In this document: piece after piece, positions 1 to 11,093 of the stretch
How the letters are laid out: the number at the start of each line of letters is the position of its first letter
How positions within the stretch are numbered: position 1 is the stretch's first letter
Assembly (NCBI GenBank): GCA_020064725.1
Contig: JAGTWJ010000001.1
Coordinates: forward strand, 1,860,001 to 1,924,000
Length of the DNA: 64,000 nt
Reading direction: 5' to 3'
Origin: Drechslerella dactyloides
Taxonomy: Eukaryota > Ascomycota > Orbiliomycetes > Orbiliales > Orbiliaceae
Notes under the pieces: model-generated
Told to the model about the DNA's origin: nothing
Database searches by the model: none
The model's input: the letters and a program-made list of their open reading frames with translations, nothing else
Made by a program: the position numbers and the translations under genes

Positions 1-271
1 ACAACTTACCGTTCATCCATAATGGACCGAGCCTATCCAATGCCGCTAGATCTACCTTGCTGCATCTGCCCGTGGGCTGCATCAAAAGGTTGCCGGTTCT
101 GCGGGCAAGAGGTTATCGACTGTGTTGGAAGTGACATTTGCGTCAGTTAGACGCCCCGGCCCGAGCGCCGGCCCAGAAAATTCGGCGGCGCGATAACAAA
201 ACCTGGCCGACGGATACAATCCACCCTCCACGCCATCTCCACATCCCGGCGCCCGCAAGTCCCCTCCAACC

Positions 272-3200
272 ATGCTTCGAGCAGCGGCCCCACGCTCGCG
301 GCACTCGCTGCTGCTGCAGCGACGACGCTTCCTCGCCACCGCCGCGACGACGACCCGCGCCGTCGACATTGCCAATCTCTCAAAGCTGCCCCCGTCGGGC
401 CTCAAGCTGCGTGGTTTCACGCTCGAGCGGGCCAAGCACGTCCCCGAACTCGAGCTCAGCGCGCTGCAGTTCAAGCACGACAAGACCGGCGCGGACTATA
501 TCCACGTCGCTCGCGACGATCGGAACAATGTCTTCTCGATCGGGTTCAAGGTATGGTTTTGCGATTTCTCTCACTTTTCTGCTGCCTCTAAGGTTTCTAA
601 AGTTGATCCGTAGACGAATCCTCCAGATGCCACCGGGCTGCCGCACATCCTCGAGCACACGACGCTATGCGGGTCCAAGACGTACGTTCACAATCGCCGC
701 AATTCATTTCTCACTGAAGCGGTAGCTGACGAGGTTGCGTGTATGCCAGATATCCCGTCCGCGACCCGTTCTTCAAGATGCTGAACCGGAGCCTGTCGAA
801 CTTTATGAACGCGTTCACATCGTCGGACCACACGACGTACCCGTTCGCGACCACCAACCGGACCGACTACATGAACCTGATGGACGTCTACCTCGACGCG
901 ACGCTGTTCCCGCTCCTCAAGGAAACCGACTTCAAGCAGGAAGGCTGGCGGATAGGCCCCGAGAACCCCGCGGAGCAGAACTCCCCGCTGGCGTTCAAGG
1001 GCGTCGTCTACAACGAAATGAAGGGCCAGATGTCCGACGGCAGCTATCTCTTCTACAAGCGGTTCCAGGACCACATCATCCCCAGCGTGAACAACAGCGG
1101 CGGAGACCCGGCCTTCATCCCGGACCTGACCGTCGAGCAGCTGCGAGACTTCCACCGGAAACACTACCACCCTTCCAACGCCAAGATATTCTCCTACGGC
1201 AACTTCCCGCTGGAATCGACGCTCGAGAAGGTCGATGCCAAGCTGTCCGAGTTTGACAAGATCGCAATCGATACCGACGTCAAGGAACCCATCTCGCTGG
1301 ATGAGCCGATTACCATTACGGTGGAAGGACCGATGGATCCGCTGGCTGATAAAGACGCACAGGTCAAGACGTCCCTCAGCTGGATCACAGGCGACACGGC
1401 AGACGTCGTCGAGAGCTTCGCGCTGCAAATACTGTCGTCGCTGCTGATGGACGGCTACGGCTCGCCGATGTACAAGGCGTTGATCGAGACGCAGCTCGGC
1501 GCGGAGTACTCGCCAAACTCGGGCTACGACGGCAGCTACAAGAAGGGCATCTTCACGATCGGCCTGCAGAACGTGAAGGAGCACCAGCCGCGCGCGGTGG
1601 CGCGCGAGACGATTCGGACGTTGAAAGCGGTGCGCAACAAGGGGTTCGAAGAACAGAAGGTAGAGGGCATCCTGCACCAGCTGGAGATCGCGCTGAAGCA
1701 CAAGACTGCGAATTTCGGCATGGGGCTGATGCAGCGCGTTGAGCCCGCTTGGTTCAACGGCGTCGACCCGTTCGATACGCTCAAGTGGAATGAGATTGTG
1801 TCGCAGTTCCGAGAGCGCTACAAGGAGGGTGGATACCTGGAGGGTCTGATGGAGAAATATCTGATCGATGGACACCCGCTCGCGTTCACGATGACTCCCT
1901 CGGCCAACTTTGAGAAGAATCTCCAACAGGCTGAAGCTGACCGACTTGCAGACAAGCTCGACGAGCTTGGAGGTGAGGAGGAAGCGAGGGGACAGCTGGC
2001 GTCGATGGAAAACGACCTGCTGGAGCTCCAGGAGAAGGCGAAATCCGAGGACTTGAGCAGTCTGCCCACTCTCACTGTGAAGGACATCCCGCGCAACGTG
2101 AATCCAATCGAACTCCGCCGCACCGTGGTTTTCGAGTCACCAATTCAATGGCGAGTGGCCCCGACGAACGGGCTGACGTACTTCCGCATCTTCTTCAACT
2201 TTGACAACTACTCTGACGAGATGCGTAAGCACCTGCCGCTATACGCCGCGGGCCTCTTCCGACTCGGCACGCCGACCAAGACGATGGAGATGCTCGAGGA
2301 CGAGATCAAGCTCAAGACCGGCGGGATAACCTGCACGCCGTTCTCCGCCAGCGACCCCTGCGAGCTCAACAAGTTCCAGGAAGGCATCGTCTTCTCCGGC
2401 TACTGCCTCGACAAGAACTTCCCGGCCCTCCTCGACATCCTGCGCACCCTCATCCTCGAAACGGACTTTGGCCGGATCTCCAAAGTGCACACGCTCGTCA
2501 AGGGCATGGCGAGCGGCGCGATCGATGGCGTCGCGGAGCGCGGACACGCGTACGCGCAGGGCTTCGCAGCCGCACACCTCACCACCGCCGCGCAGGCCGC
2601 CGAGACCGTCGGCGGCCTCGCGCAGGTCAAGCTGATCACGAACCTAGCGCAGACGGAAGACTACCACGACGCGATAGACTACATGAAGTACATCAGCTAC
2701 GTGACGCAAGGGCGGCAGAACCCGATGCGGATAGCGGTGACCTGCGGCCAGGAGGCCGTCGCGCGGAACGAGGCGTATATCGCCAAGTTTCTGAGCAAGC
2801 TGCACCCCGGCCGGACGATGCACGCGCCGCACGAGATTCCGATCACGGCGGTGCAGGGCACGCGGTCGTTCTTCCCGCTGCCGTTCCAGGTGAACTATAC
2901 GGCGACGTCGCTCAAGACTGTCCCTTACATGCACCAGGACAGCGCGGCGCTCACTGTTTTGGGCAACCTGCTGACGCACAAGCACCTGCATCATGAGATT
3001 CGCGAGAAGGGCGGCGCGTACGGCGGCGGTGCGAGCCACGGGGCGCTGTCGGGTATCTTTTCGTTCTACAGCTACCGCGACCCTAATCCGCAGAACACGA
3101 TGGATGTGGTGCGCGATGCGGGCGAGTTCGCTGTCAACAGAAGTTGGACGGAGCGGGATCTCGAGGAGGCCAAGCTGAGTATCTTCCAGGGCGTCGACGC

Positions 3201-3560
3201 GCCGAAGAGCGTCAGCAGCGAGGGGATGTCGCGGTATTTGGAAAAGATCACAGACGCGATGAAGCAGCTGTACGTACCCCTTCCCTCCCTCTCTCTACTA
3301 CTTACTACCCCTTCGACAAAATAATTTGGTATTCGCTGCTAACGAGATGCAGGCGGCGAGAGGCGATATTGGACGTATCCGCCGAGCGCATTCAGGAGGT
3401 CGCGCAAAAGTACCTCGTCGACCAGTTCGACCGCGACCGCATGGCGACCGTCATCATCGGCCCGCAGAACGAATGGGCGACGAAGGATAACGGGTGGTCG
3501 ATATACGAGATGGGCGCCGAGGATCCCGGTGCGCGGATGCCGCTCAAGGTTGAGCTGTAG
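272..3560 (+). CDS. CYM1: Mitochondrial presequence protease (M16C metalloprotease, Cym1/PITRM1/PreP type)
   Basis: Zinc metalloprotease of the mitochondrial matrix or intermembrane space that degrades cleaved targeting presequences and other short unfolded peptides. Four exons are inferred: introns 551-613, 682-749 and 3270-3352, each with GT..AG ends and good reading-frame joins, giving 1024 residues, as expected for the family. The N-terminus is Arg/Ser/Ala-rich and lacks acidic residues for about 30 residues, like a matrix targeting signal. The inverted zinc motif HILEH (HxxEH) falls at about residues 104-108 on the small exon 2, followed by the family signature around LCGSKTYPVRDPFFKML. 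A distal glutamate ligand is likely in the VVYNEMKG segment. The C-terminal half holds the second, non-catalytic M16 pair and ends in the last exon (DRMATVIIGP). The start is the first ATG that supplies the targeting peptide. The next gene downstream is unrelated. Confidence 0.96.
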
Positions 3561-4385
3561 CCGTGCCTGTGCTATGGCCGTACGCTATCCGCTGCGCATT
3601 GTATATATTCTCGCGGGCGCGAGTGCGGGTGGCTTTTTAGCTGTATATATCCGAAATCTGACTTTTACGGTCACTGCTCACGTGCGTCCACAGATACAGT
3701 ACTACCGTCGTGCAAAGGTGAGTTATAGGATTACGATATAGTATATCTGGTGATTTTATATAGTGTAGGCTGCGCCAGGGAAGAACAGAACAGAACGAGT
3801 ACGTCTCCAACAGCGGTAGCCCGCACCCATTGTTGGCAGATCACTGCCCTGGCGCGAAAGAAGGCGGACCCTCCTCCATTTCCGCGTATGCGTATCTTCC
3901 ATACATTCGACGTCTACTTCCAAACCGCAGCAAGCATTCTCTTCCGTCTTCCGTCTATCGTATGGTCTAGCTTTCACCCCGTTGTTTTGAGCGATCGAAG
4001 CAGAGGTGACGGTTGGGTTTAATGGTGGATGGTCGATCAATTTGGATGCCGAACGTGGTGAGGGTGGTAGGTCGATTGGATGGTTGGTGCGGGCGGAGTA
4101 CGGTGAGCTTCGTATCCTGGTGGCGGCTGGGGATGGAGGGCGGTTTTTCGACGGCGGATCTTTCAGACTTGTTGCCCGGCGAGATTTACTGGGCGCTGGC
4201 TATTATTCGCCGTACATGCGTAGAATTAATACATACACTATACTATGCTATTCCTAATTGTCTTCTCTCCACTTCATTTCCAGTTGAGTTTGGTTCACGA
4301 GGCAACCGGTTGACGTACGTTGAAATTTCAGCAGACTATAGATTTTAGAGCAATCGTACACTTAGCTTAGCCCAGGATATATATA
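3561..4385. other. Intergenic region downstream of CYM1
   Basis: Contains the presumed 3' UTR of CYM1 and the 3' flank of the leftward gene that ends at 4386. Short open frames on both strands have no recognisable motif or domain. A TATATATAT run lies near 4378-4387. I see no RNA gene or repeat. Confidence 0.5.
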
Positions 4386-4901
4386 TCAACTTGGTGCTAT
4401 AGCATCTAGAGTAACGCCACTGGGATACAAACTCGGCGAGCACTCACATCCTGGGTGGTTCGCGGGGGTTTCTGATTTTCTTATATGAACCGTTCGATTT
4501 TGGTACAGAGTGGCCACGGGTGTACTACTACCCGACGTATCCGGCGTGTACACGTCCCGACCGACGGCAGCTCTAAACTCCGCCTCGCAATTCGCAAGCT
4601 TGAGCACGTAGCAGCGGTGTATCCAGGCGTTATCCGGATTGAAATCGACGTCGAGGCCGACGAGATAGTACTTGCAGCCCGTGCCTTCCAGCTCCCGACT
4701 CCCGTTTATATTGTCGAGGGTTGTGTGAAAGCGCTGGAGGGAGCCCGTGCAGCAGTTGCTGAGCTTGAAGAGGCTGCGGGTGCCTTCTTTGGTTGTTGCG
4801 AAGGGGTTTTCGAGGGTGTCTATGATTGTGAAGCGGTCTTCGCCTGGGGGTTCGTGTCTGCCGATTACCAGTTTGTAAGGTGATGGAAACCGTTGCGTCA
4901 T
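4386..4901 (-). CDS. Hypothetical protein, 171 residues, Cys-containing
   Basis: Single open frame of 171 residues, start ATG at 4901. I do not recognise the family. The protein looks globular: balanced composition, alternating hydrophobic and polar stretches (for example CKYYLVGLDVDFNP, WIHRCYVLKLANCEAEF) and about seven cysteines scattered through it. It has no signal peptide and no membrane helix. The plus strand also has an open frame here (4485-4883), but its translation is enriched in Ala/Val/Glu runs typical of an antisense shadow, so I prefer the minus strand. The C-terminal 30 residues look less protein-like and an intron near there is possible, so the 3' end is uncertain. It sits alone between CYM1 and an F-box gene, with about 1 kb of gene-free DNA upstream. 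Confidence 0.45.
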   Translation of the reverse strand: MTQRFPSPYKLVIGRHEPPGEDRFTIIDTLENPFATTKEGTRSLFKLSNCCTGSLQRFHTTLDNINGSRELEGTGCKYYLVGLDVDFNPDNAWIHRCYVLKLANCEAEFRAAVGRDVYTPDTSGSSTPVATLYQNRTVHIRKSETPANHPGCECSPSLYPSGVTLDAIAPS

Positions 4902-5952
4902 GTTGTATATATATAATTATCGAAAAATCTGGTATGACTAATTTTTTATATTGCCTTGATAACGTGTCCGATGCATCTACACTTTTTTTTTATTTGGTTA
5001 CCGAATTGCCCACGTACGAAGAAGCAGAGCCCCTCATCTCTTACTTACATTCCCTATCGGTAACGACAAACCGTGCATAAACTTACCGGCCCTTGCATTA
5101 ACGGCTCGATTTTCTAAACAAGCCGGCTGACTATATGATATTTGCGTTGACTGTGTGGTATATGTCTATTCAGCTCTTCTGCCACAAGATGCAATCTTGC
5201 GCAACGATCGCGCACACTGCCCACAGCCACAAATCCGAACGAATGCATGCATGGATTAATCCGGATTCACGCCAGGTACATTCAGCTAAGATATGTGCTA
5301 GTGTCGCCTGTTCAACTTGTTCGCAAGGCCGACGCCGTAAATTGGAGTCGCCTCGCAAAGAGGCTCGTCTGTGCCGCATGCACCAACGCAAATACAGCTA
5401 TGAAGGATCGACCTGTTGGATGTTGGACGTTGGACGACGCGAAGCTTCGGCGCGACGCTAATGAGGGCACGCGCATCTGAAACGATTTTACGCAGCAGGC
5501 GAACGCTTAGCGCTTGCGGTCGCCAATCCAGCTAGCATACCCTTGAGGCCATACAACGCCGCAGGGCTAACCTAGGGATTCGACGGGAACTCCGAGGGGG
5601 TCTATTGGATGCGACTGTCGCGTATCATATCAATATTTGGAGGCCTGAGGCATGAGGCGATATTCTGTGCTGTATGCACGTACGAATGGGTACCGAAAAC
5701 CAACCCCTTCTTTTTCAAGCCATATCGAAACGCACGTTAACGTCGAATCCTCCAGCGTATTTCCAAAATGTCGAAACGGAATATCGTGCGTACGTGCATG
5801 CATATCCGCGAGTATTCGTCTCAGGTGGAAATATATATGTCACAATGGGGTCGACGCATCCGACTCGGATAGCTGTAGTAACTCGCTATCAGTCGAGAAT
5901 TCGCTTCGTGCAATAGAGTTTCCCTGTAGTACCGCTGCCGGTAAATTTTGAA
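4902..5952. other. Intergenic region upstream of the F-box gene
   Basis: About 1 kb between two divergently arranged genes, so it should carry both promoters. It includes a T-rich run (about 4983-4992) and GCATGCATG near 5242. The short frames are not convincing. No RNA gene seen. Confidence 0.45.
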
Positions 5953-7398
5953 ATGGCGGACGACAATATATACCCTTCCATGCCTTGCGAAAGCCACCGC
6001 GATGGCATACTATCCCAGCGAAATCCGAGACGCATATCGCTCAGCCGAGATATCCCACTCGATATTAAACTGCAAATCCTGGAGTCGCTGGACACGGTTG
6101 ACGGCCTCAGGTCCCTTCTGTTTACCTGCCATGCATTCTACGATATCTCACAGACGCATCTCTGGAATCGGATTTACAGGACGGTTCTGGAAAACGATAT
6201 CGGACCCGTAGGGAGGACTTTGGTCAAGTTGCTTAGATTCGGGGCTGGGAAGACCTTGGAAGAAGTATGTACTCTATACATTATGACAAGCCAATGCTCC
6301 CTACTAAACGACAGGGGCACGCCAAATGATTGTCATGGGAGAATACGCTTGAACAAAGCTATGGAAAACTAATTTGCATGATCATAATTTAGATAGCGAC
6401 CATCCTTCCTACCAAAGACGATGACAATCACGAGTCTGCACCCGGTTACCTCGACGACCTGATATCGGTTCGACGAACAGTCCGTTTCCTCACCCGCGCG
6501 TTCCTCGAAGAAATGTTCTACGAAGAGATGACTGGCCCACGGGGTTGTGAAGCGGTGGCCGAGTCCGACATCGCTGCTCTCATGCTGACCATCAGCCCAT
6601 CGGAGTACGCAAGGGTCGAAAAGGCCTATTATACTCTCTGGACTTTCCTAGAGCTTCACCGTGTAGACCGCAGAACAAATCCAGGGCTATCACCACAGTA
6701 CCACGAGGCAATGAACAAGTGGACAATCTGGAATGAGGACGGCTCTGCTCGGTTCGACACGGACATCGGACTCCTGCACCTAGTCCAAGATATCACAGGC
6801 CATCGCCTGATATGCCGGTATCGCGACGCCTGTAGATTGCGTATGAAGCGTCTGGTCATAACAAAACCACAACCAAATGATTGCTGCCCGGGTAAGTCAA
6901 TTTCAGACCACTTTGTGACAATTATATACAGAATGGACTGCATATATCGGGAACAAGACATCCAGCTAATAGAATTTCGGGGTTGCAGATAATCCCATAC
7001 GTAATGGGCTCATTGAGAATATGGGGTTCCAAGAGATCGAAGCTCTCCTAAGACTTTCAGAGAGGGAGCGTCGTGAGATAGTGTTGGGGTTCACCAGAGA
7101 GAGACATCTTCGGCGACATACCGGGATGTATGGCTGGAGAGAAGGGAATTTCACAGAGCAGCAATCGATCTTGCTCTCATGGTGGAGGCATATGATGCAT
7201 AGCAGGTACATGGACAGGCGGAGGCTGTGGAGGAAACCGCATGGAATGTACATACCGGTCTATCCGCCTTGGGAACAGATCGATCCGGATTTCAATCTTG
7301 CCGCCATAATGTGGGACGATGATAGACTGGCTGCTTGGGGCTACTTCAAGCCTAGGAACCAGGCCCAGGACGCAAATTCGAGTTGGTGTCGTGGCTGA
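5953..7398 (+). CDS. F-box domain protein
   Basis: Probable substrate-recognition subunit of an SCF (Skp1-Cullin-F-box) ubiquitin ligase. Three exons are inferred: introns 6265-6392 (GTATGT..TAG) and 6892-6988 (GTAAGT..CAG), phase-consistent, giving 406 residues. The F-box is near the N-terminus at about residues 33-72: it starts SRDIPLDIKLQILESL, followed by LRSLLFTCHAFYDIS, the usual LPxDIxxxILSyL / L..L..VC..f pattern. The remainder is a mixed helical region with no recognisable WD or leucine-rich repeat (for example TLWTFLELHRVDRRT and LLSWWRHMMHSRYMDRRRLW). It resembles the large, fast-evolving set of fungal F-box proteins whose C-terminal part is family-specific; the substrate cannot be named. 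The ATG at 5953 is used because it opens the F-box frame; the frame is clean from there. Confidence 0.82.
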
Positions 7399-8220
7399 TC
7401 ACGAGGGAATTGCGCAATTGAGTATCTAACTCATCCTACTTAAAATTGAAACTGGAATTTCAGCTTGTTCGGCGGTACCCATTATTTTATATTGACGGTA
7501 GCTCGTTATCCCGAAAATGAAATATGACATCAATTATACCAGTCCCAGGACTAGATAGATCTTTGATCCAAAATTAAAATTGCAAAATCAACCAAAATGT
7601 GTCTCGCAACCAAAGTTCTCTGGCAGTACTGGATAGACTGCCAAAAATATTATAAATATTATTTCGCGAGCTCAATCTCCAAAGATACCAGAGACCGAAT
7701 CGGCAAAAAGAGAATTTCTCCATGTACAACAGTGGCCATTCGCATGTTATCGCTAACCATGCTACTACGCCACCGATAAGAGGCTTGTGTAAGGCAGAGC
7801 GGACGGGATACCCAATTATCCTCTTTCTGTGGTCGTACATGCCAACCCAGACTCAAATGGAATACTTAACCCCATAACAGAACCTAACGGAAAAGTTTTA
7901 TAGCAAGCGAGAATACTGAGATTCGAATTCGCGAATTAATGACCAAGTTTTTCGCGAATGTGCTGTCCGAGCCAGAATAAGAAGGTACTACTATAAAGAA
8001 GCAAGGTGACTGCTCGCGACTCGTGCAATTGAATTGAAGAATCATCATAGCATATAATTGACCGGGTATCACAAACATTTACATACTAGATACTAATACA
8101 TATTTAAGATGGAAAATCTCAACAGGCTAATCACCATCATATCGATGCATTGACAGGACACAGAAGGACCTATCTAGTAGGTTGTTGTATGGGCTCGCAG
8201 ATTCCACGCGAAATTTGGTG
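7399..8220. other. AT-rich intergenic region between convergent genes
   Basis: Lies between the 3' ends of the F-box gene and ADE8, so it should hold terminators only. The DNA is clearly AT-richer than the flanking genes. Translations of the short open frames show no domain. Nothing else supported. Confidence 0.5.
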
Positions 8221-8868
8221 TCATGAGGGGTTGCCCTTCTTCTTCTCCAGTGCCAACTTTGCACCTTCGACGATTGCTACGTGCTCAATGGCATGTATCC
8301 TCTCAGTCAACTCTTCTACCGACTCTCCCGCTTTCATCTCAACCTTCTTGACGACGATTGGGTCTCCGCGGTCCACCTCCTTGATAACGTAGTGGATCAT
8401 GACTCCGGTCTCTGTAATCTCACCCTTGTTGAATGCTTCCCATGATCTCTCAATCGCGCCAGCGCCATCGAAAGCACCCGGTAAAGCAGGATGTAGATTG
8501 ATTATCGGTATTCCAGCTTCGTCTATCGGATCGAGAAACTTGGGCGATAGAATATGCATCCATCCCGCGCAGACTATCAAATCGGGATACTGGTCTTCTG
8601 GCAAACTCAAGATGAGCTTCGCCAGGTCGGCGTCGTACGCCCCGCGCGGATCTGACGGGTGTGATGTTTTGTAAGGCGGGAACCCGTGATAAGAGGTCGG
8701 GATCGGCGGGGTAGCATTGGCGGCGCGTGTGAGGCCGTAAGCCGCCTTGCGGTTCGATATTACATGAGCGATGCTCGCAGATGGTAGCGATAGCGTCGAA
8801 GCAGCATCAATGAGAGCCTGTAGATTGCTCCCGGAGCCCGAGATGAGGACTACGATGCGGGACATCAT
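8221..8868 (-). CDS. ADE8: Phosphoribosylglycinamide formyltransferase (GAR transformylase)
   Basis: Third step of de novo purine synthesis: transfers a formyl group from 10-formyl-tetrahydrofolate to GAR. Cytosolic. Single exon, 215 residues, close to the monofunctional bacterial and yeast enzymes (about 200-215). The N-terminal phosphate-binding loop is SRIVVLISGSGSNLQALID. The catalytic segment INLHPALPGAFDG supplies the conserved Asn-His pair, and GVMIHYVIKEVDRGDPIV supplies the catalytic aspartate region. The C-terminus has the usual helix ELTERIHAIEHVAIVEGAKLAL-like pattern. Two adjacent ATGs (8868 and 8865) are possible starts and differ by one residue. It is transcribed away from the eL36 gene across a 279-bp shared promoter. 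Separate from GARS/AIRS, as in other fungi. Confidence 0.96.
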   Translation of the reverse strand: MMSRIVVLISGSGSNLQALIDAASTLSLPSASIAHVISNRKAAYGLTRAANATPPIPTSYHGFPPYKTSHPSDPRGAYDADLAKLILSLPEDQYPDLIVCAGWMHILSPKFLDPIDEAGIPIINLHPALPGAFDGAGAIERSWEAFNKGEITETGVMIHYVIKEVDRGDPIVVKKVEMKAGESVEELTERIHAIEHVAIVEGAKLALEKKKGNPS

Positions 8869-9147
8869 TGTCGAAGGTCTGGTGGGGTTGAGGGATTAAG
8901 ATTCGCCATGTGTTGCGACGTTGTCTTGAAAATTTCAAGATGTTTGCCGTTGGAAAAAATACCCAATTGGGACGCTAGGGCACAACACGCACACAAGATG
9001 ATTTTTCGCTGCTCGCTGCGCCAAGAAACTGCAGTCTTTCTTCGATTTGGGTTGGACGCAGCTTTTTGTCGTTCCTATCCATCATCGACATCGACGACTC
9101 CGCCAGATATAACGACACTCCCCGTATCCCCCTCTATCACCGAAACA
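8869..9147. promoter_or_regulatory. Divergent promoter region ADE8 / RPL36
   Basis: 279 bp separate the two start codons (8868 leftward, 9148 rightward), so both 5' UTRs and promoters must lie here. No clear TATA box is visible. A pyrimidine-rich stretch precedes the eL36 ATG, as is common for ribosomal protein genes. Position comes from the gene models; individual sites were not identified. Confidence 0.55.
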
Positions 9148-9761
9148 ATGGCCAAGGAAGCTTCCGGTATGCTTGCAGCCTCCCGACTCCCGATATATTG
9201 GCAAAAGCCGCAGTTCTGACAACATTGGTACAGGTCTCGCGATCGGCCTCAACAAGGGCTACAAAATTACCCGCCGTGACCCCAAGGCCAGAATCTCCCG
9301 CACCAAGGGAAAGTCGTCGAAGCGCACCTTATTCGTCCGGGAAATCGTCAAGGAGGTTGCTGGGTAAGGGAACTCCGTCCTTTGATCTCTAGTGGCATGG
9401 TGGAAGCGTGGGATTTGGCTCTCCTCGAGATGGGATATACCAGCTCAGAAATGAGTTTGGGGGATACGAGCAGAAGCCAGCATGCAGGAATATTGGTTCG
9501 GCGTGATAGAATATCAGCTAACATGGTGATTTACGACAGTCTGGCTCCCTATGAGAAGCGGGTTATCGAATTGATCAGGAACAGCAAGGACAAGCGCGCG
9601 AGAAAGCTGGCAAAGAAGAGGGTTCGTCCGCAGTCCTTAACATCTGGAGGTGGCGATCTTGCTAACGTTCGCGAACACAGCTCGGAACTTTCGGCCGCGC
9701 AAAGAGAAAGGTCGACGAGTTGACCAGAGTTATCGCCGAATCGAGGAGAGCAGGCCACTAA
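9148..9761 (+). CDS. RPL36: 60S ribosomal protein eL36
   Basis: Structural protein of the large cytosolic ribosomal subunit. Four exons inferred: 9148-9166, 9234-9363, 9540-9621 and 9681-9761, with introns 9167-9233, 9364-9539 and 9622-9680. The product is 103 residues, the normal eL36 size. Diagnostic segments are LAIGLNKGYKITRR, RISRTKGKSSKRTLFVREIV, LAPYEKRVIELIRNSKDKRA and RAKRKVDELTRVIAESRRAGH, in the correct order. The first exon encodes only MAKEAS plus one base, typical of ribosomal protein genes with an intron right after the start. The last intron uses the weak donor GTTCGT. It shares a divergent promoter with ADE8 and is followed by another large-subunit gene, eL38, in the same direction. 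Confidence 0.96.
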
Positions 9762-10273
9762 GCGTACAAGTGACTATGCCGGCGTTCTTCTGCATTTCGT
9801 TTCTACCTCATTGACCTCCATATACTATAACTTCGGATCCTCTTCTATCTTCTTGATCGAGGCTCTCAATTCTCTCGATGCCCTTGCTGCTACATGTACA
9901 TTTTCCTTACATTCCGCGTTCGTCCAATGGGTTCTTTATGGGAAGCATCTGTACTTTCATAATATGACGTCCTTTTGAATGACGGTAGCCATCGGAGAAT
10001 ACATATTTTCCGTCTTCTCGATGCCCTTTGCCATTCCTACAACGAGGAATCGCGAATTCACGTAACGTAGCTAGTAGATTGTAAACTTGAAATGTGTTGT
10101 CCAGTGATAGGGTTCCAGCCCTCCACGCCACCTAATTTGGATTAGACTGTTGAATTTGTCGATTTCTTGGCGTTCAAGTCAAACAATTTTGCTTGACAGC
10201 GATATACAGCGACGAAGTACGACCATCGACATCACCAATTAAACCATCCCAGTCCTCATTAAACACCGTCAAA
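9762..10273. other. Intergenic region RPL36 - RPL38
   Basis: About 510 bp containing the eL36 3' UTR and the eL38 promoter. A minus-strand frame at 9907-10131 has no recognisable content. No other feature seen. Confidence 0.5.
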
Positions 10274-10743
10274 ATGCCGCGAGCTATCAACGATATCAAG
10301 GTCCGCACTCACTAATTGTCAGGCTCTAGATACTTCATCTTAGAAGACCGCTGACTGAAATCGCTACAGCTTTTCATCGAGCTTGCCCGCCGCAAGGATG
10401 CCAAGGGTACGATACACTTCCACCGTGCGAGACCGATGCAATACCACAGACAGCCGTGAGGGGGACATTTCCCAGGAATTATCGACTAATAGGAGCCCGT
10501 TTGCTGGAATTTAGCTGCCAGAATAAAGAAGAACGGCTCGCAGACCAAGTTCAAGGTCCGATGCCACAGGCACCTCTACACACTCACTCTGAAGGACTCC
10601 GAAAAGGCCGATAAGCTGAAGCAGAGCTTACCACCTGGTATGGCCCATAACTCGGCAATTGTGATATCGTCCATGGATCCCGAGCTGACTATTCGGCTCT
10701 GTTAGGCCTCACCATCACCGACGTCCCGGCGAAGAAGAAATAA
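10274..10743 (+). CDS. RPL38: 60S ribosomal protein eL38
   Basis: Structural protein of the large cytosolic ribosomal subunit. Too fragmented by introns to appear as one frame. Exons: 10274-10300, 10370-10406, 10515-10637 and 10706-10743; introns 10301-10369, 10407-10514 and 10638-10705. All joins keep frame and give 74 residues, close to the usual 70-80. Diagnostic pieces are MPRAINDIK, LFIELARRKDAK, KFKVRCHRHLYTLTLKDSEK, ADKLKQSLPPG and LTITDVPAKKK ending the protein. The first donor is GTCCGC, a poor match to consensus, while the other two (GTACGA, GTATGG) are closer. A five- or six-residue difference from longer homologues lies in the A-A-R-I-K-K-N-G region. It follows eL36 on the same strand but is not co-transcribed as far as one can tell. 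Confidence 0.95.
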
Positions 10744-11093
10744 GCGTTTTCATACTGTCTTTGTCTCTTATACGCTTCACGTCCTTTTCTTATCTGTAGC
10801 TCCGCTTTTGCATTATCCAATTCGATGCTTATTGCAGCAGCCTCATCCATATGACCAGACGGAGTTTTTCCAGGGAGGATCTTCGAATTATAATCTTCTG
10901 TTCTTGACTGTACATATATAATGTCAACGACGAGACGTGAAACTCTCAAGTAACGCAGAGAAGGATATAGCCTGTACTAGATCTGTGACATGAGATGCTG
11001 TGAGAACGCTATGGTGATGTGTTAGGAACTTTGCGAAAGGTTTCCGCATATATACAAGAGCTGTCCTTACTGCTTATCGCCGCCGCATCAAGG
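10744..11093. other. Intergenic region between convergent RPL38 and NAT9-like gene
   Basis: About 350 bp with the 3' ends of both genes. A minus-strand open frame (10689-10949) overlaps the RPL38 last exon and has no family match; I treat it as chance. Confidence 0.5.

Noticed and set aside
688..1926. 412-residue minus-strand open frame inside CYM1
   Set aside because: It lies antisense to the conserved protease exon. Its composition (Arg/Leu/Val/His-rich with no domain) is what an antisense frame of GC-rich coding DNA gives.
4485..4883. 132-residue plus-strand frame
   Set aside because: Antisense to the 171-residue minus-strand frame. Ala/Val/Glu runs suggest a shadow. Some doubt remains because neither frame has a known family.
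10689..10949. 86-residue minus-strand frame downstream of RPL38
   Set aside because: Overlaps the last RPL38 exon and its 3' UTR and has no recognisable motif.
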